Part shown: in pieces, positions 50,730-58,745 of the stretch
How positions within the stretch are numbered: the stretch's first letter is position 1
How the letters are laid out: each line of letters begins with the position of its first letter
NCBI GenBank assembly: GCA_937980205.1
Contig: CALJKW010000039.1
Location: 32,291-96,290 of the forward strand
Source: an uncultured Myxococcales bacterium
GTDB taxonomy: Bacteria; Myxococcota; Myxococcia; Myxococcales; Myxococcaceae
Reading direction: 5' to 3'
Length of the DNA: 64,000 nucleotides
The notes under the pieces: model-generated
The model's database searches: none
Told to the model about the DNA's origin: nothing
The model's input: the letters and a program-made list of their open reading frames with translations, nothing else
Program-made: the position numbers and the translations under genes

Positions 50730-50818
50730 TGCGATCGCGCTTCTGATGGCGGGCTCCCCTGCGAAGGACGCAGGAGTGTAACCGGGGGACGGGCCGCGTG
50801 AACCTGAACGTGCGGGAC

Positions 50819-50977
50819 GGGGACGTTCGGGGACGGGGACGTTCGGGGACGGGGACGTTCGGGGACGGGGACGTGGGCGTGGGACGTGGCCGAGTACGTG
50901 AACGACTCGACGGGCCCGGGTTCGTTCAGGGGAACGTTGGCGGGGACGTTGGCGGGGACGTTGGCGGGGACGTTGGC
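50819..50977. repeat. Two short tandem-repeat arrays
   Basis: Between the OmpA-type gene and the ABC ATPase two arrays lie close together. 50819-50874 has three and a half copies of a 16-base unit GGGGACGTTCGGGGAC. 50929-50977 has four copies of a 12-base unit GGGGACGTTGGC, the first one base longer. Both share the core GGGGACGTT, so they probably arose from one another. The second ends four bases before the ABC ATPase stop codon. No gene is seen in the 250-base gap. Confidence 0.8.
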
Positions 50978-50980
50978 GGG

Positions 50981-51982
50981 TTACGCGTACAGGCGTGCCT
51001 TCGTGATGCGCACCGGCACCCGCTCGCCCGGGGCCAGCCTCACCGACGCCGGCGCCAGCGCGCGCACCATCGTGCCCGCCACGTCGAGGCGCACTTCCGT
51101 CGAGTGGCCGAGGAAGAGGCTCGCGACGCACGTGAGCGTGGTCGGGCCTTCGCCGACGCTCAGCGCTTCGGGTCGCACCACGAGGAACTTCGCGTTCTCG
51201 ACCCGCTCGGCGTCGGCGGGCAGCGCGAGCCGGTGCTCTGCGCACAGGAAGTCGGCGCCTTCGACGCGGCCTTCCAGCACGTTCGCTCCGCCGACGAACG
51301 CCGCGACGAACGGCGTCGCAGGCCGCTCGTACAGCTCGCGCGGAGGAGCGAGCTGCTCGATGACTCCTTTGTTCATCACCGCCACGCGGTCGGCCAGCGC
51401 GAGCGCTTCGGACTGGTCGTGCGTGACGTAGATCATCGTCGTGCCGAGCCGTGCGCGCAGCGCGGCGATCTCGGCGCGCAGATCTTCCCGCAGCGCCGCA
51501 TCGAGGTTCGACAGCGGCTCGTCGAGCAGCAGCACCTTCGGCGAAGCCACCAGCGCGCGGGCGAGCGCGACGCGCTGAAGCTGGCCGCCGCTCAGGGCGT
51601 GGGGCATGCGGTCGGCGAGCGCTTCGAGCCGCACCCAGCCGAGCGCCTGCTTCACCAATTCGTCGCGGCTCGCGACGCCCTTGAGCTTCAGCGGGTACTC
51701 GACGTTCTGCGCGACCGTCTTGTGCGGCCAGACCGCGTAGCTCTGGAAGACCATGCCGAGCCCGCGCTCTTCCGGCGGCACCGCGTTCACCTCGCGGCCG
51801 TCGATCATCACCCGGCCGCGGTCGGCGCGCTCGAGGCCGGCGATGATCCGCAGCGTCGTCGTCTTGCCGCAGCCCGACGGGCCGAGCAGCGCCAGCATCT
51901 CGCCCCGCGCGATCTCGAGCGACAGCCCTTTGACCACCGGGTTCTTGCCGTACGCCTTGTGCACCTGCTCGAGCGTGACCAC
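50981..51982 (-). CDS. ABC importer ATPase (iron/polyamine-type, with TOBE domain)
   Basis: A 333-residue ATPase. GPSGCGKT (34-41) is Walker A, FQSYAVWPHKTVAQNVEYPL the Q-loop, LSGGQLQRVALARALV the signature and LLLDEPLSNLD Walker B, with VTHDQSEALALADRVAVMNKG. The C-terminus (from about 240) is a TOBE-type regulatory domain (LVVRPEALSVG, VRLDVAGTMVRAL). It belongs with the permease (one base upstream) and binding protein that follow on the same strand. Substrate class is ferric iron or similar small anions. Confidence 0.9.
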   Translation of the reverse strand: MVTLEQVHKAYGKNPVVKGLSLEIARGEMLALLGPSGCGKTTTLRIIAGLERADRGRVMIDGREVNAVPPEERGLGMVFQSYAVWPHKTVAQNVEYPLKLKGVASRDELVKQALGWVRLEALADRMPHALSGGQLQRVALARALVASPKVLLLDEPLSNLDAALREDLRAEIAALRARLGTTMIYVTHDQSEALALADRVAVMNKGVIEQLAPPRELYERPATPFVAAFVGGANVLEGRVEGADFLCAEHRLALPADAERVENAKFLVVRPEALSVGEGPTTLTCVASLFLGHSTEVRLDVAGTMVRALAPASVRLAPGERVPVRITKARLYA

Positions 51983-51983
51983 G

Positions 51984-53630
51984 TCAGGCCTCGGCCTTTC
52001 TGGCGCTGACGCCCGCGCGGACGCCGAGCACCGCGAGCACGAAGAGCACGAACGCGCAGGCGATGACGGCGGCCGAGGCCGGGTCGGCGTAGCTCTGCAG
52101 CTCGAACAAGAGGGTGCCCAGCACGTCGCGGCCCGCGGGCACCAGCAGCACCGCCAGCGTGAGCTCGGTGGCGCAGGTGAGGAACGTCAGCGTGAACGCG
52201 GCGAACAGCGGAGCCTCGAGCTGCGGCAGCACCGCGTCCCAGAACGCCCGCGTCGGGCCCGCGCCGCTGACCCGCGCCGCCTCGGCGAGCGACGGGTCGA
52301 CGCGCGCGAGGCCCTCGGCGGCGTTGCGCGTCCCGAACGCGAGGTGCTTCGCCACCCACGCGAGCAGCAGGAGCCACAGCGTGTTCGCGAGCGCGAGCAC
52401 GAGCGCGAAGCGGTCCATGAAGATGAAGCGCAGGTCGCGCGAGAACGCCACGAGCAGCGCGATCGCGAGCACGGTGCCCGGCACCGCGTACGGCCAGGCC
52501 GCCAGCAGCTCGGCGGTGCGGCCGAGCGCGACGGATCGCCTGCGGATCATCGCGAGCGCCAGGCCCAGCGCCGTCACGAGCACCGCGGCCGCCAGCGCGA
52601 GCGCGAGGCTGCGCCACGTGGCGTCGAGGGTGCGCGCGTCGGTGAGCACGCGTCCCCAGTGCGAGGCGGTGAGGGTGCCCGCCGGGGTCGTGAGCGAGGT
52701 GAGCGCGACGGCGGCGAGCGGAGCGACGATGAGCGCCGCGGCGAGCACGCTCACCGCGACGGCGAGCGGCGCCCGCGTGGGCCCCAGCTGCAGCGCGCGC
52801 TGCTTGAGGCCCTTGCCGGAGAGCAGCGCGGTGCGGCCCGAGCGGCCCAGCAGGCGGCTCAGCGCCAGCACGACGATCGCGATGACCAGCAGCTGCAGCG
52901 ACAGCGCCGTGGCGGTCCACAGGCCGCCCGGCCCCATCAGCATCTCGGAGTAGATGCGCGTGGTCAGCGTCGGCGTCGGCGGAGTCGCGGTGACGCCGAG
53001 CAGGTAGGGGACCCCGAACGACGCGGCGGCGAAGAGGAAGACGAGCGCGGCGCCGGACGCGGCCGCGGGCAGCGCGAGGCGCACCGGCACCGCGAGCAGT
53101 GTGCGCAGCGGGCCCGCGCCGCAGATGCGCGCCGCCTCTTCCAGCGACGGGTCGATGCGCGCGAGCACCGCGGCCGCCGGCAGCATCACGAGCGGCAGGC
53201 CGGCCCCGCCGAGCACGAAGGCGATGCCGCCCGTCGAGTAGATGTCGAACGTCGCGGCGCCGCCGAGCAGCCGGTTGAGCAGCCCGGCCTTCGGGTTCGC
53301 GAGCGCGATCCACCCCATGCACCAGATGTACGGAGGGATCGCCGTCGGCAGCGTGAACGCCGCACGCAGCGCCCGGCGGCCCGGCAGATCCGTTCGCTCG
53401 AGGAGCACCGCCAGCGGCAGGCCGAGCCCGAAGGAGAGCAGCGCGGCGCCGATCGACGTGAGCAGGGTGCCGCGCAGCGCGTGCAGCGTGGCGGGGTCGG
53501 ACCAGAGGGGGAAGAGGCCCGGGCCTTCGCTGCTCGAGGCGCGCACGAGCAGCACGATCAGCGGGACGACGGTGAACGCGACGAGCAGCGCGATGAGGCC
53601 GACGCCGGCCGCGAGGAAGAGCCGCCTCAC
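51984..53630 (-). CDS. ABC importer permease, fused two-domain type
   Basis: A 548-residue permease with about 12 spans and two EAA loops (LEEAARICGAGPLRTLLAVPVRLALP and LAEAARVSGAGPTRAFWDAVLPQL), so both transmembrane units are in one chain, as in FbpB/AfuB-type systems. GTG at 53630 overlaps the stop of the binding-protein gene. It forms the membrane channel of the three-gene importer. Confidence 0.9.
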   Translation of the reverse strand: MRRLFLAAGVGLIALLVAFTVVPLIVLLVRASSSEGPGLFPLWSDPATLHALRGTLLTSIGAALLSFGLGLPLAVLLERTDLPGRRALRAAFTLPTAIPPYIWCMGWIALANPKAGLLNRLLGGAATFDIYSTGGIAFVLGGAGLPLVMLPAAAVLARIDPSLEEAARICGAGPLRTLLAVPVRLALPAAASGAALVFLFAAASFGVPYLLGVTATPPTPTLTTRIYSEMLMGPGGLWTATALSLQLLVIAIVVLALSRLLGRSGRTALLSGKGLKQRALQLGPTRAPLAVAVSVLAAALIVAPLAAVALTSLTTPAGTLTASHWGRVLTDARTLDATWRSLALALAAAVLVTALGLALAMIRRRSVALGRTAELLAAWPYAVPGTVLAIALLVAFSRDLRFIFMDRFALVLALANTLWLLLLAWVAKHLAFGTRNAAEGLARVDPSLAEAARVSGAGPTRAFWDAVLPQLEAPLFAAFTLTFLTCATELTLAVLLVPAGRDVLGTLLFELQSYADPASAAVIACAFVLFVLAVLGVRAGVSARKAEA

Positions 53631-54682
53631 TTCGCGAACGCCTCCGCGAATGCCGCCTTCAGATTCGCTCCGTCGCGCTCGCCGCGCTCGAGCAGCTCGG
53701 GGGTCCACCGCTGCGACGACTTCATCAGCTCGTCGAGGCCGCGCTCGCCGCGCGGGCCGGGCTGGCGGGGATCGATCGCGTGCATGTCGCCCGGCGCGAC
53801 GATGAGCGCCTGCGCCTTCGGAGACATCAGCACGTCGTAGACCGCGCGCGCCGCGACCGGGTTGCGCGAGCTCGCGAACATGCCGATGAACCCGGGGATG
53901 ACGACGGCTCCGTCCGAAGGCCACACCGTCTCGATCGGCGACCCCTTGGCCTTCGCGGCGAGCGCGTTCTCCAGCAGCAGGACTCCGACCGTCGCTTCGC
54001 CACCTTCGAGCTTCTGCAGCACCGCGGCGTTGCCTCCGGCGACGCGCGCCTCGTTCGCGCGCAGCTTGCCGAACCAGTCGGCGCCGAGCGCGTGCTCCAT
54101 GAAGACGGCCCAGGTGAAGGCGGTGCCGGACGTCAGCGGGTCGCCGAGCGCGACCTCTGACTTGAAGCGCGCGTCGCTCAGGCTCGCGAACGACTCGGGC
54201 GGAGACGCGAGGTCGCGCCGGTGCACGAGCACCATCGTCGACAGGCGCAGCGCCGCGTACGTCCCGTCGAGATCCACGAGCTCTCGCGGCGCCCGCAGCG
54301 CGTTCGGAGAGACGTACCTGGCGAGCCGCCCCTCGCGCGAGAGCCGCGCGTAGAGAAACGGATCGCTCGTGGCGAGCAGATCGGCCTGCGTTCCCCCCGC
54401 GGACAGCTCGGCCTCGAGCCGGCTCAGCACCTTCTCACTGCCGGCCTGGAACCAGTGCACCTGCACCGCCGGCAGCTCGCTCTTGAGGACCGGGTCGAGC
54501 GCGTCGAGCACATGGCGGTACATGGACGTATAGATCCACACATCGCCAGCGGGGCTCGATGAGGCGCAGGCCGCGGTCGTCGCGGGGGCCGCGCTCTCGA
54601 TCCGGCAACTCGCCAGCACCAGCACCGACAACAGCGTTTGCGCAGCTACCGCCCTCACGGTGTGTGCCCCCTTAGCCCACAT
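53627..54682 (-). CDS. ABC importer substrate-binding lipoprotein (FbpA-like)
   Basis: A 351-residue lipoprotein with signal LLSVLVLASCRIE. The mature part matches the type of binding protein used for ferric iron, phosphonate or thiamine: DVWIYTSMYRHVLDALDPVLK, QVHWFQAGSEKVLSRLEAELSAGGTQADLLATSDPFLYARL, GTAFTWAVFMEHALGADWFGKLRANEARVAGGNAAVLQKLEGGEATVG, SPIETVWPSDGAVVIPGF. Iron is plausible since a Fur-controlled bfd-bfr pair lies 1.3 kb away, but ligand residues are not diagnostic. It leads the operon. Confidence 0.88.
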   Translation of the reverse strand: MWAKGAHTVRAVAAQTLLSVLVLASCRIESAAPATTAACASSSPAGDVWIYTSMYRHVLDALDPVLKSELPAVQVHWFQAGSEKVLSRLEAELSAGGTQADLLATSDPFLYARLSREGRLARYVSPNALRAPRELVDLDGTYAALRLSTMVLVHRRDLASPPESFASLSDARFKSEVALGDPLTSGTAFTWAVFMEHALGADWFGKLRANEARVAGGNAAVLQKLEGGEATVGVLLLENALAAKAKGSPIETVWPSDGAVVIPGFIGMFASSRNPVAARAVYDVLMSPKAQALIVAPGDMHAIDPRQPGPRGERGLDELMKSSQRWTPELLERGERDGANLKAAFAEAFAK

Positions 54683-54729
54683 TGACTCCGCTTTCCTGAT
54701 CCCCGCATTAATCGCATCCCTCGCTCGCC

Positions 54730-55770
54730 ATGATCTCGGACACCACTGAGCTGGAGCTTCCCCGGGGCCTCGTCGCCGAACAGTCGTGGGCGAAGCGCGC
54801 GAAGGACGAGGTCGTCCGCTTCTTCCCCGCGTGGATGTTCTTCTTCTACGCGTGCCTGCTGCTGAACACGGGCCTGACGAACTTCAGCCCCCCCAAGCCC
54901 GAGCTGTCGGCGAACGCGTTCTTCCCGCTGGCGGTGTTCGTCGGCTTCTACCTGGTGCGCGCGGCGCGCGCGCCCGACGTCGAGCACCGCTGGGCGATGG
55001 CGTTCACGGTGATGGGGCTCGCGATCCTCTGCCCGCTCATCAACATCGCGTACCACAGCCCCTCGCCCGTCACCGGCCGCGGTCTGCTCGTCGCGTTCGA
55101 GGTGTCGAACATCGTCTGGGCGGCGGTGATGATCTGGCACGCGCGGAGACCGAAGCGCGGGCACGTGTGGCTCTTCTTCGGCGTCAGCTTCCTCTACGGC
55201 CTCTTGCTCGAGAACGGCGGCATCGTGCTCGGCTTCTTCCACGAGACGAACCTCGAGCTGACGATGATGAAGCCGCTCGTGGCGCCCGGCGCGACGATGA
55301 TCGGCTGGTGCATCGTCCTCTACATCGCGACGTTCGTCGTCTGGCACATCCGCAAGTGGGTGCCGCAGCTGCGCAAGTACAACGCGCTGTCGGGCCTGCT
55401 CGTCGCCGTCTTCGCCACGATGTTGGACCTGCAGATCGACCCGCTCGCCACCGCCTCGGGCGCGTGGGTGTGGGACGCGTCGCTGCCGCCGTGGTTCCAC
55501 GGCGTGCCGCTGGTGAACTTCGTCGCGTGGGTCTGCGCGCTCACGCCGTTCGCCTGGGCGATGTTCCGCACGCAGGAGCGCTTCGCCATCGCCGACGGCG
55601 GCGTGTGGACGAAGGCTGCGCTCAAGGACATGGTCGTCGCCGTGCCGGGCGCGCTCATCGTCGCCGCGCTGATGTTCATGATCTCGATGGGCCTGCTCGA
55701 AGGCCTCAACGGCCCGTCCTGGACCCTGCTGAACGTGTTCACCTCGAACGTGCTCGCGGTCTTGTCCTGA
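54730..55770 (+). CDS. CruF-like carotenoid hydratase-type membrane protein (DUF422)
   Basis: A 346-residue membrane protein with about eight spans. LLVAVFATMLDLQIDPLATASGAWVWD, then GVPLVNFVAWV, is the signature region of the CruF/DUF422 family, whose members hydrate carotenoid psi-ends. The N-terminus is a soluble stretch followed by FFPAWMFFFYACLLLN. No other carotenoid genes are visible here, so a carotenoid role rests on the family match alone. Confidence 0.72.
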   Translation: MISDTTELELPRGLVAEQSWAKRAKDEVVRFFPAWMFFFYACLLLNTGLTNFSPPKPELSANAFFPLAVFVGFYLVRAARAPDVEHRWAMAFTVMGLAILCPLINIAYHSPSPVTGRGLLVAFEVSNIVWAAVMIWHARRPKRGHVWLFFGVSFLYGLLLENGGIVLGFFHETNLELTMMKPLVAPGATMIGWCIVLYIATFVVWHIRKWVPQLRKYNALSGLLVAVFATMLDLQIDPLATASGAWVWDASLPPWFHGVPLVNFVAWVCALTPFAWAMFRTQERFAIADGGVWTKAALKDMVVAVPGALIVAALMFMISMGLLEGLNGPSWTLLNVFTSNVLAVLS

Positions 55771-55836
55771 CGCTCGGCCTTCGCCCGTGACGGGCCCGCC
55801 GGGCGCCGTCGTCCCTCCGTAACAGCCCGATCTCGC

Positions 55837-55872
55837 AAGCCGGCGTAGGGGCTTCACAGCGCCCCCGGCTTT
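55837..55872 (+). terminator. Possible terminator after the CruF-like gene
   Basis: AAGCCGG and CCGGCTT pair over a GGGG/CCCC inner step; only TTTG follows. It sits just before the Fur-controlled promoter and may insulate it. Confidence 0.4.
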
Positions 55873-55876
55873 GTGC

Positions 55877-55905
55877 TTGCATCTGATTTTGAGAATCAAT
55901 ATCAA
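55877..55905 (+). promoter_or_regulatory. Fur box overlapping a promoter for bfd-bfr
   Basis: GATTTTGAGAATCAATATC at 55885-55903 matches 15 of 19 positions of the classical Fur consensus. It overlaps a candidate promoter with TTGCAT (55877-55882) and TATCAA (55900-55905) separated by 17 bases, 24 bases before the bfd start. Iron-bound Fur would therefore repress bfd and bfr here, or an alternative mode may apply if stores are induced. Match and spacing are seen; regulation is inferred. Confidence 0.7.
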
Positions 55906-55928
55906 CGCGGTCCGGGAGCGGTAACGAA

Positions 55929-56153
55929 ATGTTCGTGTGCATCTGCAAGGCAGTGAGCCAGCGAGAGGTCGGCGAGGCGATCGATGCGGGCGCGTGCTCC
56001 ATCGAAGCGGTGGGTCAGATGACCGGCGCAGGGACGGACTGCGGCGGGTGTCACCGTTCCATCACACGCGAGCTGTTGCGCGCCGGTGCGCTGCGAACTA
56101 CCGATCCCGAAGAGGCTTGCTCCATGGCAGAAGGGGCTCCTCAACCCGGCTGA
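55929..56153 (+). CDS. bfd: Bacterioferritin-associated ferredoxin
   Basis: A 74-residue [2Fe-2S] protein with four Cys in the Bfd pattern: CIC near the start and CGGC about 32 residues later (MFVCICKAVSQREVGEAIDAG, TDCGGCHRSI). Bfd passes electrons to bacterioferritin to release stored iron. It sits directly upstream of bfr. Confidence 0.93.
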   Translation: MFVCICKAVSQREVGEAIDAGACSIEAVGQMTGAGTDCGGCHRSITRELLRAGALRTTDPEEACSMAEGAPQPG

Positions 56154-56162
56154 GGAGGCCAC

Positions 56163-56639
56163 ATGAAGGGCGACCCGAAGGTTCTGCAGTATCTCAACGA
56201 GGTGCTGACCGGGGAGCTCACGGCCATCAACCAGTACTTCCTGCACTCGGAGCTCTGCGAGCACTGGGGCTACGGAAAGCTGCACAAGCACATCCGCAAA
56301 GAGTCGATCGACGAGATGAAGCACGCTGAGAAGCTGATGCACCGCATCTTGCTGCTCGACGGGCTGCCGAACGTGCAGCGGCTGGGCACGGTGCGCATCG
56401 GGCAGACGGTGCCCGAGCAGCTGAAGGTCGATCTCGAGACCGAGATGGAGGCCGTGACGCGCCTCAACGCCGCGATTCCGTACTGCCGCAGCGTGAACGA
56501 CAACGGCACCGCCGAGCTGTTCGAGGAGATCCTCGTCGAAGAGGAAGCCCACATCGACTGGATCGAGACGCAGCTCGAGGCGATCAAGCAGGTCGGCGAG
56601 CAGAACTACCTCGCGCAGCAGCTCGACAGCGACGAGTGA
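56163..56639 (+). CDS. bfr: Bacterioferritin
   Basis: A 158-residue 24-mer iron-storage protein. The ferroxidase residues Glu18, Glu51 and His54 are in place with the later EEILVEEEAHIDWIETQL helix supplying the Glu/His pair, and Met52 is the heme ligand (DEMKHAEKL). GGAGG lies just before the ATG. It follows bfd under the same Fur-box promoter. Confidence 0.96.
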   Translation: MKGDPKVLQYLNEVLTGELTAINQYFLHSELCEHWGYGKLHKHIRKESIDEMKHAEKLMHRILLLDGLPNVQRLGTVRIGQTVPEQLKVDLETEMEAVTRLNAAIPYCRSVNDNGTAELFEEILVEEEAHIDWIETQLEAIKQVGEQNYLAQQLDSDE

Positions 56640-56642
56640 CGG

Positions 56643-57368
56643 TCAGGCCGGCAGCGCGGGCGTCCCACGGCCGCGCCAGCTTCCCGCGTAGGCGCCTTTG
56701 CGCAGCGCGTGGATGAAGCCGATCGGCTCGACGCCCCGGTCGTTCACGAACGGGTCGAACACGAGCGCCGGCGGGTCGGCGCCGTAGAGCTCGTGCGCGG
56801 TCACGCGCGCGAAGGCGGTGAAGGGGCCACGCGGGCGCGGCGAGGCCGCGAGCTCGAGGGTCGCCTCGCCCGAGGCGATGGCGTGCTGAAGCCGTGCGCG
56901 GCGCTCGCGCCAGTCGTGCCGGCCCGGCGGCGGCGGGTGCTCGGGGTGAAGGCGCAGCCAGATGCGGTCGAGCCCCGGCGCGCGGAACGGCGAGACGGCG
57001 AAGAAGTCGTTCGCGAGGTAGTTCTCGACGTGCGTGCTGAACGGCGCGAGCAGCGTCGTCCACGGGCGCTGAATCGTCGCGAACAGCAGGTGCTGCTTCG
57101 GGTCGTGCAGCGCGATCGCGCAGCCCAGCGCGTCGGGCCAGCGGGCGGCCTTCCACAGCGCGTTCGAGAAGCGCGCGATGCCCTGGCCGGCCAGCGCGCG
57201 GCCCAGCCGCACGAGCCGCAGCTCGTCGACCGGCACCGGCTCGACGGTGATGCGCACCAGATCGCCCCACGGGTGGAACGTGCGCGCGTGCCTGCCGCGG
57301 CTGGTCGAGGCGAAGAGTGGGGCAATCGCGCGGCCCAGCGCGGTTCCGAGGCGTTCCGAGAGTTGCAC
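56643..57368 (-). CDS. Hypothetical protein, 241 residues
   Basis: A 241-residue soluble protein with no signal peptide. ARTFHPWGDLVRITVEPV, RFSNALWKAARWPDALGCAIAL and HVENYLANDFFAVSPF recall catalase-superfamily layout faintly, but no heme-ligand Tyr or full motif could be placed, so this is only a possible distant relation. It ends three bases after the bfr stop on the opposite strand. Confidence 0.6.
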   Translation of the reverse strand: MQLSERLGTALGRAIAPLFASTSRGRHARTFHPWGDLVRITVEPVPVDELRLVRLGRALAGQGIARFSNALWKAARWPDALGCAIALHDPKQHLLFATIQRPWTTLLAPFSTHVENYLANDFFAVSPFRAPGLDRIWLRLHPEHPPPPGRHDWRERRARLQHAIASGEATLELAASPRPRGPFTAFARVTAHELYGADPPALVFDPFVNDRGVEPIGFIHALRKGAYAGSWRGRGTPALPA

Positions 57369-57400
57369 GGGCTACCCAGGAGCACTGGGCGTGCCAGACG

Positions 57401-58738
57401 TCAGCCGTACTTCTTCGCGATGCGCTCGCTCAGCACTTCGTCATCGAAGTTGAGCAGCATCTCCCAGAAGGCGCGGTAGTAGCCGGCGCCGGCGCGCTTT
57501 CGCACGCGCAGCCTGTAGCCGTACCAGACGTCTTCCCAGTTCGCGGGCGCGGCGAGAATCGCCCACAGCTCGCCCGGCGGCAGGGTGAGGACCTCGTCCT
57601 CGTCGCCCTGCAGGCCGGCCTCGAGCACCGGGGCCTGGCCCGGCACGAACGTGATGCGCCACGCGCCGGCGCCCTCTGCCTCGAAGCCGGCCTTCATGGC
57701 CAGCTGCGCGGTGCCCTCGCGCGTCTTGCCGATCAGCTCCGCGAAGTACTCGCGGAAGGCGGCGTCGAGGGTCTCCTTCGAGACGGGCTTTCCGGGAACG
57801 CGCGCGGCGGAGATGGCTCGCGAGACGCGGGCGGCCTCCTGCATCGCGTAGCGCTCGACGGACTTCGCGTCGTAGCCCCAGCCTTCGGTGAGGCCCTTGG
57901 CGATGGCGCCGGTGTCGGGGCTCCACTGATCTCCCGGCTCCATGCGCAGCAGGTGCGTGCCCGCCCTCATCGCGGGCTCCATCGCGGCCTTCAGCGCCTC
58001 GTCGGGCGTCGGCCGGTCGATGAAGTTCTTCCACAGCTCGCTCTGCTCGAGCAGCGCCCAGCTCGACGCGAAGGGCGCCGCCTCGGCCGGCTGCAGGCCC
58101 TCGATGCCCTCGACGAAGCGCTGAATCCCTTCTGCCTTCTTCTTCGCGCAGCGCTCGAGCATCGTCTCGCGCGTGCCGTCGAAGCCGGTCGGGTACGACG
58201 AGGCGCCGGCGAAGGGCAGGAACGCGAGGTCGATCTTCCCCAGCCGCTCGACGATCGACCGGTACGCGCCCGGCGACAGCACGTTGTCGTTGCCGTGGTA
58301 GAGGCGGACGCCGTCGGCCTCGATCACGACCGAGGACACCTCCCAGCCGCGATCGTGCGGAACGAAGGTGAGCTTCACGCCGGGAGCGATCTCGCGCGTC
58401 TCCCACGGCTGCAGCCAGTCGACCTTGCGAAGGTGAGACTTGTCGAGGCGCCGCTTCAGCGCGCCGGACGCGAACGGCATCGCGAGCACCGTCGAGTCGG
58501 CCGACAGCCGCTCGAGCGTGCGCGGGCCCGAGTGATCCGGGTGAATGTGGCTGAGGATGACGAAGTCGGGCCGCGGCAGCGTCGACGAGTCGGGGTAGGG
58601 CGGCGGCGGGTAGCGGAACCAGGCGCCGCCGAAGACCGGCTCGAAGAACCACGGGTCGACGAGCAGCGTGCGCCCCGGCGCGTCGTCGGATCCGGTGTTG
58701 ATGAACAGCTGCGCGTGCCCGAGCCAGGTGACGAGCAT
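57401..58738 (-). CDS. MBL-fold metallohydrolase (UlaG/CmaH-like)
   Basis: A 445-residue beta-lactamase-fold hydrolase. WLGHAQLFINTG, SHIHPDHSG (the HxHxDH-type motif), VIEADGVRLYHGNDN and LAFLPFAGASSYPTGFDG follow the UlaG-like pattern. A long helical insert and C-terminal domain (from about 200) suggest a specialised substrate. ATG at 58738 is the start that fits; the next gene ends 8 bases away on the same strand. Confidence 0.82.
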   Translation of the reverse strand: MLVTWLGHAQLFINTGSDDAPGRTLLVDPWFFEPVFGGAWFRYPPPPYPDSSTLPRPDFVILSHIHPDHSGPRTLERLSADSTVLAMPFASGALKRRLDKSHLRKVDWLQPWETREIAPGVKLTFVPHDRGWEVSSVVIEADGVRLYHGNDNVLSPGAYRSIVERLGKIDLAFLPFAGASSYPTGFDGTRETMLERCAKKKAEGIQRFVEGIEGLQPAEAAPFASSWALLEQSELWKNFIDRPTPDEALKAAMEPAMRAGTHLLRMEPGDQWSPDTGAIAKGLTEGWGYDAKSVERYAMQEAARVSRAISAARVPGKPVSKETLDAAFREYFAELIGKTREGTAQLAMKAGFEAEGAGAWRITFVPGQAPVLEAGLQGDEDEVLTLPPGELWAILAAPANWEDVWYGYRLRVRKRAGAGYYRAFWEMLLNFDDEVLSERIAKKYG

Positions 58739-58745
58739 CGGGCCC

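Noticed and set aside
50819..50977. CRISPR-like array
   Set aside because: Units are 12-16 bases and directly adjacent with no spacers, and no cas gene is in the window.
50798..52009. Open frame through the tandem arrays and antisense to the ABC ATPase
   Set aside because: The ATPase on the other strand has every nucleotide-binding motif; the repeats give a meaningless Gly/Asp run in this frame.
56643..57368. Catalase
   Set aside because: Only faint layout similarity; heme-ligand tyrosine and catalytic His/Asn context could not be placed.
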